Source of the DNA: JAJFJD01 sp965228695
GTDB lineage: Bacteria; Pseudomonadota; Alphaproteobacteria; UBA8366
Assembly (NCBI GenBank): GCA_965228695.1
Contig: CBDDIB010000001.1
Coordinates: forward strand, 1-64,000
DNA: 64,000 nucleotides
Direction of reading: 5' to 3'
Below are positions 51,875 through 61,524 of this stretch, one piece after another. Numbering within the stretch: the stretch's first letter is position 1; the number at the start of each line of letters is the position of its first letter. The notes beneath the pieces were generated by a model. That model was not told the origin of the DNA, made no database searches, and saw nothing but the letters and a program-made list of their open reading frames with translations. Both the position numbers and the translations under genes were made by a program.

Positions 51875-52653
51875 AATTCGGTCTCCTGCAGGTCCAACAA
51901 CGCCTCGGCGCAGGCGCCCGGCGCTTCGAGCATCATCATGTGCCCTGTCTCGGGCAGCACGGTCTGGCGGGCATCCCTGGCCGCCTGAAGCAACGGCGCC
52001 GCCTTGCCCGGCGGCGTCATCCGGTCTTCGTCGCCCAACACCAGCAGCATCGGACAGGCAACCTGGGCCGCTGCCGCTTCCGCATCCCGATAGGCGTCGC
52101 AGGCCACGAAATCCGAATACAGCGCGCCCGCCGGCGCACCGCTAACACAGGCCGCCACCCGCGGCGCGACGTCGCCCTGCGCGGCCTGACCGACGCCCCA
52201 TTTGGCGATCAAGGGCCGCGGCCTTGGGATCGTTCGCCTGCGCCATCGCCAGCAGATCGGGATGGACCGGCATTTGCGCCGAGACCCCCATAAGGGCGGC
52301 CGCACGGATAGTGCGCGGATGACGGGCCGCCAGCTCCAGAACCACCAAGGCGCCCATCGAATGGCCCACGGCGACGATAGACGCATCGCCGAGCTCACGG
52401 GATGACCTCCGCCAGCCAATCCCGCCATCTCACCGATGGTCCCGAGCAGATCGCCGGTACTGCCGCCATGCCCCGGCAGATCGACTGCCCGCCAGGGCCG
52501 GCCAGCCGCGGTAAAGGCAGCCGTTATTGGGGTCCAGACCGCATGGTCCATCCCGGCGCCGTGCAGAAACAGGGCGATCGGGGCATCCGCATCAACATCG
52601 GGCAGGTCGCCGGCGATGCGGACCTTCTCACCGCGGACGGTTAGGTTTTCCAT
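51871..52653 (-). pseudogene. Alpha/beta hydrolase with three internal frame disruptions
   Basis: The start (FLHGAGMDHAVWTP, VDLPGHGGS) and end (LLVLGDEDRMTPPG, LPETGHMMMLEAPG) read in one frame, so the gene has no premature stop. The middle is out of frame: a DWLAEVIP stretch, then the nucleophile elbow VAVGHSMGALVVLELAARHP, appear in two other frames. Three separate one-base insertions, near 52421, 52398 and 52213, explain this and together restore the frame. As written the product lacks the catalytic serine motif. Each site is in a GGG/CCC run, so sequencing error must be considered. Confidence 0.8.
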
Positions 52654-53029
52654 GAGTCACCGCTTCGGAACCGCGTGAATTGCCGCACGGCCGGCGACAG
52701 TAGCGAGGGGGCGGCGGCGGGCTCAATGGCCTGCAGCATGCCGCGGAAAAAAAATGCCGAGCCCAGAGGGCTCGGCAAGAGACAGGGAGGTATCAAGTAC
52801 TAAGTGGATCCGAGAGACCCACGTGAGGCACTTAAGTGGCACAAGTGTGCTGGCCCTGTTATCGCGCTAAACCCCTAACAAAATGTTAACGTCACGGCGA
52901 ACCGCAAAATTTCTGCAACCATTTGATTTTACTCATTATTGATGGGAGAAAATCGAGCAAAACCCGCAAATCCAGCCGCTGAAACGCCTGAAATTAACGT
53001 TTACCCGCACCGGGCTTTAGCCTGACCGC
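52654..53029. other. Intergenic region with a leftward terminator
   Basis: 376 bases without a gene. It contains a strong minus-strand terminator (52746-52777), directly preceded on that strand by about 70 bases of structured-looking sequence and a further AT-rich stretch from 52870 to 52970. A small RNA may be encoded there (see findings). Confidence 0.45.
52746..52777 (-). terminator. Strong minus-strand rho-independent terminator
   Basis: A perfect 10-bp stem, TGCCGAGCCC / GGGCTCGGCA, with a three-base loop (52755-52777). On the minus strand it is followed by eight Ts (AAAAAAAA at 52747-52754 of the given strand). It would terminate leftward transcripts, either from the DUF1192 gene or from a separate small RNA. 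Confidence 0.88.
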
Positions 53030-53212
53030 CTAATTCTTGAAAACATCCTCGGCGGCGCTGCGATGATCCCTTTTGGCGGCTATTTCCGCCTGCGCCCGCT
53101 CGATCTCCGCCTCCATTTCGGCGATGTACTCCTCCAGGGCCTCGATGGACATGACCTCCAGGTCTTTCAGTTTCTTCCGCTGGGTCCGCGGTTCAAGGTC
53201 CTGTTCTTCCAT
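53030..53212 (-). CDS. DUF1192 family small protein
   Basis: 60 aa, acidic-basic coiled coil (DLEVMSIEALEEYIAEMEAEIERAQAEIAAKR). The family is widespread in alphaproteobacteria, without known function. ATG 53212 is preferred because GGAGG lies five bases upstream; a TTG at 53227 would include that site. Divergent from a quinone oxidoreductase gene, a pairing common in the group. Confidence 0.8.
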   Translation of the reverse strand: MEEQDLEPRTQRKKLKDLEVMSIEALEEYIAEMEAEIERAQAEIAAKRDHRSAAEDVFKN

Positions 53213-53321
53213 CATTTCCTCCGTCAAATCGCGCTGCGTCTTGCAAGTGTGGTGGCTAGCGGCTAGACCTGCAACCCTGCTAAGACAATTTCATATCGAC
53301 CAGGACTCCAGGTAAACCCCC

Positions 53322-54326
53322 ATGACTTTGCCGGACTCAATGACCGTTATCGAAGTGCCCGAAGCGGGCGACGCGGACGCTATGACCGTGGGAACGCGAC
53401 CCGTGCCGACGCCGGGACCGAACGACGTACTGATCAAGGTCGCGGCCGCCGGCGTCAACCGGCCGGACGTGTTCCAGCGCGCGGGCGCCTATCCGCCGCC
53501 GCCGGGCGCCACCGATCTATTGGGCCTCGAAGTGGCCGGCACCATCGTCGCGGCCGGCGACGCCGTCGCGGACTGGCGCGTTGGCGACGACGTCTGCGCC
53601 CTCACCCCGGGCGGCGGATACGCGGAATACTGCATAACGCCAGCCGCCCACTGCCTGCCGGTGCCCAAGGGCTACGACATGGTGCAGGCCGGTTCGCTGC
53701 CGGAAACCTTCTTTACCGTCTGGCACAACGTGTTCCAACGCGGCGGCCTGAAGGCGGGCGAGACCTTTCTGGTCCACGGCGGATCGAGCGGTATCGGAAC
53801 AACGGCGATCCAACTGGCCAAGCAATTCGGCGCGACGGTCATCACGACCGCCGGCAGCGACGAAAAATGCAAGGCCTGCGAAGAGCTTGGCGCCGATCTC
53901 GCGATCAACTACCGCGAACAGGACTGGCCCGCCGTCGTGAAGGAATTCGCCGGCAAGAAGGGCGTCAATCTGATCCTCGACATGGTCGGCGGCGACTATG
54001 TGCAAAAGAACCTGAGTTGTCTCGCCTGGGACGGGCGGATCGTGAATATCGCCTTTCTGAAAGGCTCCAAGGTCGAGGTCAACCTGGCGCTGTTCATGAT
54101 CAAACGGCAAACATTGACCGCGTCCACGCTGCGGCCGCAATCGGACGAAGACAAGGCGGTGATGGCGCGCGAGCTGCGCGAACAGGTCTGGCCCATGCTG
54201 GACGACGGCAAAATTCGCTCGATGGTCTACAAGACCTTCCCGCTGGCCGACGTTTCGGAGGCGCACCGGCTGATGGAATCCAGCGCGCATATCGGAAAAA
54301 TCATGCTGACGGTAGGAAATTCCTAG
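53322..54326 (+). CDS. NAD(P)H quinone oxidoreductase (PIG3/zeta-crystallin-like)
   Basis: 334 aa zinc-free medium-chain dehydrogenase. It carries VAAAGVNRPDVFQRAGAYPPPPGATDLLGLEVAG, the cofactor loop LVHGGSSGIGTTAIQLAKQFGA and the C-terminal LADVSEAHRLMESSAHIGKI. Reduces quinones by one or two electrons with NADPH. Divergent from DUF1192. Good match in length and motifs to the PIG3 group. Confidence 0.92.
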   Translation: MTLPDSMTVIEVPEAGDADAMTVGTRPVPTPGPNDVLIKVAAAGVNRPDVFQRAGAYPPPPGATDLLGLEVAGTIVAAGDAVADWRVGDDVCALTPGGGYAEYCITPAAHCLPVPKGYDMVQAGSLPETFFTVWHNVFQRGGLKAGETFLVHGGSSGIGTTAIQLAKQFGATVITTAGSDEKCKACEELGADLAINYREQDWPAVVKEFAGKKGVNLILDMVGGDYVQKNLSCLAWDGRIVNIAFLKGSKVEVNLALFMIKRQTLTASTLRPQSDEDKAVMARELREQVWPMLDDGKIRSMVYKTFPLADVSEAHRLMESSAHIGKIMLTVGNS

Positions 54327-54459
54327 AAAATCAACGCAACATCACCACTTGCGGTCCGCCAAGCGCGACCGCATATTACACTTTCTGGCGTAATCAAACG
54401 GCGCGATCCGATCGATCCGGCCATTTTCCGGACGGCAGGGCCGTCTTTTGGGGGACTTC

Positions 54460-55137
54460 ATGAATAAACCATTGATGCCAAAGGCGACAGCCGTTTGGCT
54501 CGTCGAAAACACCGCCCTGACATTCGACCAAATCGCCGATTTCTGCGGTCTCCATATGCTGGAGGTCCAGGCAATCGCCGACGAGGAAGTCGCCATCGGC
54601 ATGCAGGGGATGGACCCGATCGCCAACGGCCAGGTCACGAAAGAGGAAATCGAGCGCTGCGAGGGCGACCCCAGCACCCGCCTCGACATGCTGAAATCCG
54701 ACATTCCGCAACCCACGGCACGGGGCGCGGGACCGCGCTACACCCCCCTTTCCAAGCGCCAGGACAAACCGGACGCCATCGCCTGGCTGTTGCGGCATTA
54801 CCCGGAGCTTTCCGATGCCCAGATCGGCCGGTTGATCGGCACCACCAAGCCGACGATCAACGCGGTCCGCGACCGGACCCATTGGAATTCGCCGAACCTG
54901 CGGCCGCGCAGTCCGGTAGAGTTGGGCCTCAGCAAGCACGAAGACCTCAGCATCGCACTGGAAAAGGCGCAAAAAGCCGCGGCCCGGAAAGCAAAGCGCG
55001 AAGGCAAACCGCCGCCCGCGCCGAGCCAGTTCCCGCCGGCCGCCGAAGGCGCCGAGCCGCAACAGGAACTTTCAGGGGTCGAGCCGCAGAGCGATACCGC
55101 GGTGCCGCAGAACCCGTTCCAGACCAACAGCGACTGA
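54460..55137 (+). CDS. DUF1013 family protein, TrcR-like cell-cycle transcriptional regulator
   Basis: 225 aa. N-terminal MNKPLMPKATAVWLVENTALTFDQIADFCGLHMLEVQAIADEEV and the second conserved block DAIAWLLRHYPELSDAQIGRLIGTTKPTINAVRDRTHWN, with an HTH-like character, define the alphaproteobacterial DUF1013 family; TrcR is the name used for it (established knowledge). The C-terminal 60 residues are low-complexity Pro/Glu/Gln-rich. ATG 54460 has GGGGGA upstream. It follows the quinone oxidoreductase gene by 133 bases. Confidence 0.9.
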   Translation: MNKPLMPKATAVWLVENTALTFDQIADFCGLHMLEVQAIADEEVAIGMQGMDPIANGQVTKEEIERCEGDPSTRLDMLKSDIPQPTARGAGPRYTPLSKRQDKPDAIAWLLRHYPELSDAQIGRLIGTTKPTINAVRDRTHWNSPNLRPRSPVELGLSKHEDLSIALEKAQKAAARKAKREGKPPPAPSQFPPAAEGAEPQQELSGVEPQSDTAVPQNPFQTNSD

Positions 55138-55170
55138 TCACGATACCGCCGCGGTCACGGGCTGTTCCGT

Positions 55171-57072
55171 TTAGGTTCGCGCGTAGCCGACGGTCTTCAA
55201 CGCGCCTTCGATCTCGTCCAGGATGACCGGGTCGTCGATGGTCGCCGGCATCTTATAGTCCTCGGCATCGGCGATCTTCTGCATCGTGCCGCGCAAAATC
55301 TTGCCCGACCGCGTTTTCGGCAACCGATCGACCACGGTGACCGTTTTGAAGGCGGCGACCGGTCCGATCTCCCGACGCACCAGCTTCACCGCTTCGTCCG
55401 CGATGTCCTGCTCGTCGCGGGCGACACCGGCGTTCAGCACCAGGAAACCGAGCGGCAATTGCCCTTTGAGCTGATCGGCGACACCGATCACCGCACATTC
55501 CGCCACATCCGGGTGTGAGGCCAGGACTTCCTCGATCGCGCCGGTCGACAGGCGATGCCCGGCCACGTTGATGACATCGTCCGTGCGGGTCATGACAAAG
55601 ATGTAGCCGTCCTCGTCCAGATACCCCGCGTCACCGGTCTTATAGTAGCCGGGGAACTCCGCCATATAAGATTCCACGTAACGGTCCGACGCATTCCAGA
55701 GGTTGGGGAAGCAGGACGGCGGCAACGGCAGTTTGACGCAAATCGCGCCCATCTCGCCGCGCGGCAGTTCCGCACCGTCATTGTCGAGAATTTGCACGTC
55801 GTATCCCGGCGCAGCCCGCGTCGGCGAGCCGGCCTTTACGGGCAGCATCTCGATGCCGATGCAGTTGGCCCCGATCGACCAGCCGGTTTCGGTCTGCCAC
55901 CAATGATCGATGACCGGAACCTTCAGATTATCCTCGGCCCAATGCAGCGTGTCCGGATCGGTCCGTTCCCCTGCCAGGAAAAGCGTGCGGAAGTTGCTGA
56001 GATCGTAATCCTTGATCAGCTTGCCTTCCGGGTCTTCCCGCTTGATCGCGCGGAATGCGGTCGGCGCCGTGAACATCACGCTCACCTTGTGGTCGGAAAT
56101 GACCCGCCAGAAAACGCCGGCGTCCGGTGTACCCACCGGCTTGCCCTCGAACAGAATCGTCGTGCTGCCATGGAACAGTGGCGCGTAAACGATATACGAA
56201 TGCCCGACCACCCAGCCCACGTCGGAAGCCGCCCAATAGACCTCGCCGGGGTCGACGCCGTAGATGTTCTTCATCGACCATTTTAGGGCGACGATGTGCC
56301 CGCCGGTGTCGCGGATGACGCCTTTCGGCTTACCGGTCGTGCCCGAGGTGTAGAGGATGTAGAGCGGGTCGGTCGCCTTGACCGGCACGCAGTCCGCCGG
56401 GGTCGACGCCGACACCGCCTCCTGCCAGTCCAGGTCGCGGCCTGCCACCGGCTCCACCGGATGCTGCTCGCGCTGCAGCAGGACGACGCGCTCGATCTTA
56501 TGCTTTGCAAGATCGATCGCCTCGGACACCATCGGCATGTACTCGACGACGCGGCCGGGTTCGATCCCGCACGTCGCGGTGACGACTAGCTTGGCCTCTG
56601 AATCGTCGATCCGGGTGGCCAGTTCCTGCGGCGCGAAGCCGCCGAACACGACGCAATGGACCGCGCCGATCCGCGCGCAGGCGAGCATCGCGATCGCCGC
56701 TTCCGGCACCATCGGCATGTAGACGATCACCCGGTCGCCATAACCGACGCCTTCCGCCTGCAAGACGCCGGCGAATCGCGCGACCTGATCCTGCAATTCG
56801 GCGTAGGTGATCTTGCGCTGCACGCCGCCGGTAATCGGACTGTCGTAGATGATCGCGTTCTGGTCGCCGCGCCCGGCCTCCACATGGCGGTCGACCGCGT
56901 TGTAGCAGGTGTTGGTCTCGGCGCCGGGGAACCATCGGTAAAAGGGCGGATTGCTGTCGTCCAGCACTTTGTCCCAGCGTTTGTACCAATGCACGTCTTC
57001 GGCCGCCTCGGCCCAAAATCCCTCCGGATCGTTTAGGGAACGGGCGTAGATTTCATCGAATTTTCCGGCCAT
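55171..57072 (-). CDS. prpE: Propionyl-CoA synthetase (acyl-CoA synthetase)
   Basis: 633 aa AMP-forming ligase. Opens FDEIYARSLNDPEGFWAEAAEDVHWYKRWDKVLD, then GDRVIVYMPMVPEAAIAMLACARIGAVHCVVFGGFA, the P-loop YTSGTTGKPKGVIRD, TETGWSIG and the catalytic lysine in KTRSGKILRGTM. The style is that of PrpE rather than AcsA. Activates propionate or other short acids. Convergent with the TrcR gene; the FadD-like gene starts divergently 214 bases away. Substrate range is not certain. Confidence 0.92.
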   Translation of the reverse strand: MAGKFDEIYARSLNDPEGFWAEAAEDVHWYKRWDKVLDDSNPPFYRWFPGAETNTCYNAVDRHVEAGRGDQNAIIYDSPITGGVQRKITYAELQDQVARFAGVLQAEGVGYGDRVIVYMPMVPEAAIAMLACARIGAVHCVVFGGFAPQELATRIDDSEAKLVVTATCGIEPGRVVEYMPMVSEAIDLAKHKIERVVLLQREQHPVEPVAGRDLDWQEAVSASTPADCVPVKATDPLYILYTSGTTGKPKGVIRDTGGHIVALKWSMKNIYGVDPGEVYWAASDVGWVVGHSYIVYAPLFHGSTTILFEGKPVGTPDAGVFWRVISDHKVSVMFTAPTAFRAIKREDPEGKLIKDYDLSNFRTLFLAGERTDPDTLHWAEDNLKVPVIDHWWQTETGWSIGANCIGIEMLPVKAGSPTRAAPGYDVQILDNDGAELPRGEMGAICVKLPLPPSCFPNLWNASDRYVESYMAEFPGYYKTGDAGYLDEDGYIFVMTRTDDVINVAGHRLSTGAIEEVLASHPDVAECAVIGVADQLKGQLPLGFLVLNAGVARDEQDIADEAVKLVRREIGPVAAFKTVTVVDRLPKTRSGKILRGTMQKIADAEDYKMPATIDDPVILDEIEGALKTVGYART

Positions 57073-57285
57073 GACCGACCACCTTTTTGAAGCTCATTGA
57101 CCCTGCCGCGCCGCCCGCGCACAGGGTCGTATACCGCTGCCCCGTGCTGCGCTGCCTCCGGCGCACTCAAGAACGAGTATAGGATGCGCTCCCCCTTTGC
57201 AAAACACCAGCCGAATACCCATAGTGGTCTAAATCCGACCGGAACGCGGGCAAACCGCGTCCATTGAATGCACCGAGGTTTCGCC

Positions 57286-58923
57286 ATGACCGGGAATGCG
57301 GCCGGGAGTCCCTACGACACCGATCTCGACAAGAACGGCGCGAATTTCATGCCGTTGTCGCCGCTGACCTTCATCCGGCGGGCCGCGGCGGTGTATCCCA
57401 ACCGGGACGCCGTCATCCATGGCGATTGGCGGATCACCTGGTCCGAGGCCTATGGCCGCGCGCGGCGGCTGGCAAGCGCCCTGCAACGCCGCGGCATCGG
57501 CAAGAACGATACCGTCGCGGTGATGGCGCCCAACGTTCCCGCGATCTATGACGCGCATTACGGCGTCCCGATGGCGGGCGCGGTGTTGAACACCCTGAAC
57601 GTGCGCCTCGACGCCGAGACCATCGCCTTCACGCTGGACCACGGCGAGGCCAAGGTGCTGATCACCGACCGCGAATTCTCGGCGACCATCGAGACTGCAC
57701 TCGAGAAATGCCAATCGCCGCCACTGGTCATCGATATCGACGACCCGCTGGCGGACGGCGGCGAATTGCTCGGAGACGTCACCTACGAAGATTTCCTGGC
57801 GGAAGGCGACCCGGCTTTCGACTGGTCGCTGCCGGCGGATGAGTGGGATGCGATCTCGCTGAATTACACCTCCGGCACCACGGGCAACCCGAAGGGCGTG
57901 GTCTATCATCACCGTGGGGCCTATCTGTTGGCGCTGGGCAATATCCTCGCCTGGAACATGCCGGTGCATGCGACCTATTTGTGGACGCTGCCGATGTTCC
58001 ACTGTAACGGCTGGTGCTTCCCGTGGACCTTGGCCGCGAACGGCGGCACCAGCGTCTGCGCGCGCCGGGTCGAGCCTGCGGCGATCTTCGACGCCATCGC
58101 GGACGAGGGCGTCACGCATTTCTGCGGCGCGCCGGTCGTCCTCAACATGGTGATCAACGCCAAGCCGGCGGAACGCCGCCCCCTGCCGCGCACGATCGAA
58201 GTCATGACCGCCGCCGCACCGCCGCCGCCCGCCGTGCTGCAGCGGATGGAAGAGGACGGCTTTCACATCACCCATGTCTACGGGCTGACCGAATCCTACG
58301 GCCCGTCGGTCGTCTGCGTCTGGCACGACGAATGGGACGATCTGTCGCCGGACGACCGGGCGGTGAAGAAATCGCGCCAAGGCGTGCCATACGCGGTGCT
58401 CGAAGACCTCATGGTCGCCGACGCCAAGACCCTTGAGCCGGTCGAACGCAACGGCGAGGAACTGGGCGAAGTGTTCATGCGCGGCAATGTGGTGATGAAG
58501 GGCTATCTCAAGAATCCGGCCGCGACGGAGGAAGCCTTCGCCGGCGGCTGGTTCCATACCGGCGACCTTGGGGTCTGGGAACCGGACGGGTACATCGCGC
58601 TGCGCGACCGGTCGAAAGACATCATCATCTCGGGCGGCGAGAATATCTCGACCATCGAGGTCGAAGGCGCCCTCTACCGGCATCCGAAAGTGCTGGAGGC
58701 CGCCGTCGTCGCCAAGCCCGACGACCATTGGGGCGAAGTACCCTGCGCCTTCGTCACGCTGAAGGACGGCGAGGACGCGACCGAGCAGGAAATCATCGAT
58801 TTCTGCCGGGACGTCATGGCGCATTTCAAATGCCCGAAACGGGTCGTGTTCGGCCCCCTGCCGAAGACCTCGACGGGCAAGGTACAGAAGTTCGTACTGC
58901 GCGACCGGGTGGCGCAGGGCTGA
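57286..58923 (+). CDS. Acyl-CoA synthetase, FadD-like
   Basis: 545 aa AMP-forming ligase, medium/long-chain type. P-loop YTSGTTGNPKGVVYHHRGA, AMP motif YGLTESYGP, WFHTGDLGVWEPDGYIALRDRSKDIIISGGENIST and the lysine PKTSTGKVQKF. ATG 57286 follows GAGG; the ATG at 57268 is weaker. It precedes two convergent CaiB-type CoA-transferase genes, suggesting use of activated acids or exchange of CoA among them. Confidence 0.9.
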   Translation: MTGNAAGSPYDTDLDKNGANFMPLSPLTFIRRAAAVYPNRDAVIHGDWRITWSEAYGRARRLASALQRRGIGKNDTVAVMAPNVPAIYDAHYGVPMAGAVLNTLNVRLDAETIAFTLDHGEAKVLITDREFSATIETALEKCQSPPLVIDIDDPLADGGELLGDVTYEDFLAEGDPAFDWSLPADEWDAISLNYTSGTTGNPKGVVYHHRGAYLLALGNILAWNMPVHATYLWTLPMFHCNGWCFPWTLAANGGTSVCARRVEPAAIFDAIADEGVTHFCGAPVVLNMVINAKPAERRPLPRTIEVMTAAAPPPPAVLQRMEEDGFHITHVYGLTESYGPSVVCVWHDEWDDLSPDDRAVKKSRQGVPYAVLEDLMVADAKTLEPVERNGEELGEVFMRGNVVMKGYLKNPAATEEAFAGGWFHTGDLGVWEPDGYIALRDRSKDIIISGGENISTIEVEGALYRHPKVLEAAVVAKPDDHWGEVPCAFVTLKDGEDATEQEIIDFCRDVMAHFKCPKRVVFGPLPKTSTGKVQKFVLRDRVAQG

Positions 58924-58930
58924 GGCCCGA

Positions 58931-60127
58931 TCAGCTTTCGCCGGCCGTCGCGCCGCTCTTCACCATCGCGGCGATTTCCTCCTCCGAATAGCCGACCTCG
59001 CGCAGCAGTTCCGCGCTGTGTTCGCCATGCGCGGGCGCGGGGCGCGACTGGCCGCCGGGACTGGCGGCGAACCGGACCGGAATGTCGGGAACCTTGAGCG
59101 GGCCTTCGGTCGGGTGCGTCGCGTCCTGGAAATACCCGACCGCCTTCAGATGCGGATCGTCCGGCAGATCCTCGTAGTCGTAAATCGGCCCGCAGGGCAC
59201 ATCGGCTTTCTCCAGCGCTTCGCGCAGCGCCTCGGTCTCCCACTCGGCGGCGATGCCCGCGAGCGTGCGGTAGAACTCGTCGGCGTTCTGATAGCGCACC
59301 GCCGGGTCGGTCACCCGCGGGTCCGCCGCCAAATCGTCCCGGCCGACGGCGTTGAAGAAATTCACCCAATGCTTGGTCGACCCCGGCAGGATGCACAGAT
59401 ACCCGTCCTTGGTCTTGAACGGCCGCCGGTTCGGCAGCTTGGCGCGGGTATACCCCGCGGGACCGGCGGGCGGGTCGTAGATCCTGTCGGCCCAATGCTC
59501 CATCAGATTGAAGTGGACATTGGATTCGAACATCGGCACCTCGACCGCCTGCGCCTCGCCCGTGCGTTCGCGGTGCAGCAGGGCCGCGATGACCGCCTGC
59601 ACCACATAGAGGCCGGTCGTCTTGTCGCAGTTCATCGCGGGCATCAGCCGCGGCTCGTCGGTGATCCAGGATAGGTTGGAAGCGGTCCCGCACAGGCCCT
59701 GGATGATGTCGTCGTAGGCCGGACGCGCCGCATAGGGGCCATCCTGCCGGAAGCCATAGGCGCCGCTATAGATCAGCTTGGGATTGACCGCGCGGCATTC
59801 GTCATATCCCAGACCCAACCGGTCCATCGCCTGCGGCCGGATCGAATAGAGCAGCACGTCGGCGTCCCGGAGCAGCCGGAGCAGTGCGTCACGCCCCGCC
59901 GGTTGCTTCAGGTCCAGCATGACGCTGCGCTTGTTCTTGTTGAGGTTCATGTAGATCGACCCCATGCCCGGCGTCTTGCCCTGTGCATAGTTGCGCGTCT
60001 GGTCGCCCGCCGGCGATTCGATCTTGACGACGTCGGCGCCCATTTCCCCCATCATCATGGACGCCATCGGCCCCATGATGACCGTCGTCATATCGATGAT
60101 CCGATACCCGGAAAGCGGCCCGGCCAT
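58931..60127 (-). CDS. CaiB/BaiF (class III) CoA-transferase (tandem copy 1)
   Basis: 398 aa. Family signatures: YRIIDMTTVIMGPMASMMMGEMGADVVKIESP, NKNKRSVMLDLKQPAGRDALLRLL, DVLLYSIRPQAMDRLGLGYDECRAVNPKLIY and GEAQAVEVPMFES. GGGAGA precedes ATG 60127; 60142 is rejected. It is clearly paralogous to the neighbouring transferase at 60170-61375 with only 42 bases between, so tandem duplication is probable. Substrate unknown. Confidence 0.92.
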   Translation of the reverse strand: MAGPLSGYRIIDMTTVIMGPMASMMMGEMGADVVKIESPAGDQTRNYAQGKTPGMGSIYMNLNKNKRSVMLDLKQPAGRDALLRLLRDADVLLYSIRPQAMDRLGLGYDECRAVNPKLIYSGAYGFRQDGPYAARPAYDDIIQGLCGTASNLSWITDEPRLMPAMNCDKTTGLYVVQAVIAALLHRERTGEAQAVEVPMFESNVHFNLMEHWADRIYDPPAGPAGYTRAKLPNRRPFKTKDGYLCILPGSTKHWVNFFNAVGRDDLAADPRVTDPAVRYQNADEFYRTLAGIAAEWETEALREALEKADVPCGPIYDYEDLPDDPHLKAVGYFQDATHPTEGPLKVPDIPVRFAASPGGQSRPAPAHGEHSAELLREVGYSEEEIAAMVKSGATAGES

Positions 60128-60169
60128 GTCATGATCTCCCAACTGACTCTTCTGGTGATTTTCGTGTAA

Positions 60170-61375
60170 TCAATCGTCCCGGCCGGCAACCACCGTTGCG
60201 CCGTCGCCCACCATCGCATCGATCTCGTCATCCGTCAGACCCGCCTCGCGCAGCAGTTCGACGCTGTGCTCGCCGAGACGCGGCGCGTGACGGTCGATGC
60301 CGCCCGGCGATTTGGAGAAGGCCGTGGGCACGTCGGCGAGCACGATTCGCCCCTCGGTGGGATGATCGATCGTCCGGAAGAAGCCGGTCGCCTTGAGTTG
60401 CGGATCCTCGAACAGGTCCTCGAGGCGGTTCACCGCGCCGGCGGGAATATCCGCCTCGTCCAGCGCGGCAAGCAGGTCCCGCGTCGTCCAGTCGGCAACG
60501 GCGGCGGCCACCATCCGATACAGTTCATCGACGGATTGGCTGCGTTTCGCGGGATCGGTGATGCGCGGATCGTCCGCCATGTCGTCCCGCCCAATCATGC
60601 GGAAAAAGTTGCGCCAATGCCGCAGGGTGTATGGCAGCATGCAGACATGCCCGTCCTTGGTCGCGAAGGGCCGGCGGAACGGCGCCTTCGACCGGGAATA
60701 GCCCGGTTCGCCGAGCGGCGGATCGAACAGCATGCCCGCCGCGTGTTCGAGCATGTTGAACCCGACCATGCTTTCCAGCATGGGTACCTCGACATGCTGC
60801 CCTTCGCCGGTTCGCTCGCGATGCAGCAACGCCATGGTGATCGTATAGACGAGATGCACGCCGACGATCTTGTCGACGATCGAGGAGGGAATGTAGCGCG
60901 GCTCGCCGGTGGTGAAGGCCTGGGTCGCGACGAGCCCGGACAAACCCTGGATGATGTCGTCATAGGCCGCCTTGCCCGAATACGGTCCGCCCGGCCGGAA
61001 CCCCAGAGCCCCCGCGTAGATGATTTTCGGGTTCGCCGCCCGGCATGCCTCATAGCCGAGGCCCAGCCGCTCCATCGCCTCGGGCCGGACCGAGTAGACT
61101 AGGACATCGGCGGTTTTCACCAGCCGCAGAAGCGCGTCGCGGCCGGCGGCGTTCTTGAGGTCGAGCACGAGGCTGCGCTTGTTCCGGTTGGCGTTCAGGA
61201 AAACGGTGCCCATGCCGCGATGCAGCGCGGGCTGGATATCGCGGGTGATATCGCCTTCCGGCGCTTCGATCTTGATGACGTCGGCGCCGTTATCGCCAAG
61301 TATCTGCGTGGCGAAGGGCCCGAGGAAGACGGACGTCAAATCGAGGATGCGGTATCCCGCAAGCGAACCGGGCAT
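60170..61375 (-). CDS. CaiB/BaiF (class III) CoA-transferase (tandem copy 2)
   Basis: 401 aa paralog of the preceding gene: YRILDLTSVFLGPFATQILGDNGADVIKIEAP, NRNKRSLVLDLKNAAGRDALLRLV, DVLVYSVRPEAMERLGLGYEACRAANPKIIY, GQHVEVPMLES. Blocks align one for one with copy 1. Upstream gene of the pair on the minus strand. A heteromeric or alternative-substrate arrangement is possible; both belong with the acyl-CoA ligase group. Confidence 0.92.
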   Translation of the reverse strand: MPGSLAGYRILDLTSVFLGPFATQILGDNGADVIKIEAPEGDITRDIQPALHRGMGTVFLNANRNKRSLVLDLKNAAGRDALLRLVKTADVLVYSVRPEAMERLGLGYEACRAANPKIIYAGALGFRPGGPYSGKAAYDDIIQGLSGLVATQAFTTGEPRYIPSSIVDKIVGVHLVYTITMALLHRERTGEGQHVEVPMLESMVGFNMLEHAAGMLFDPPLGEPGYSRSKAPFRRPFATKDGHVCMLPYTLRHWRNFFRMIGRDDMADDPRITDPAKRSQSVDELYRMVAAAVADWTTRDLLAALDEADIPAGAVNRLEDLFEDPQLKATGFFRTIDHPTEGRIVLADVPTAFSKSPGGIDRHAPRLGEHSVELLREAGLTDDEIDAMVGDGATVVAGRDD

Positions 61376-61524
61376 GAAACGCCACCTTTGGAAAAAGGCT
61401 ATAGATTGGCCCGAAAGTATCGCCGGGGCCGCGGTATCGGCGCAAAATCGGCCAAATATTCCTTTTTCCTACACCGGCGTCAAACCGGCGCGGGTCGCTC
61501 GTTCACGCATATGGCGAAGCGGGA

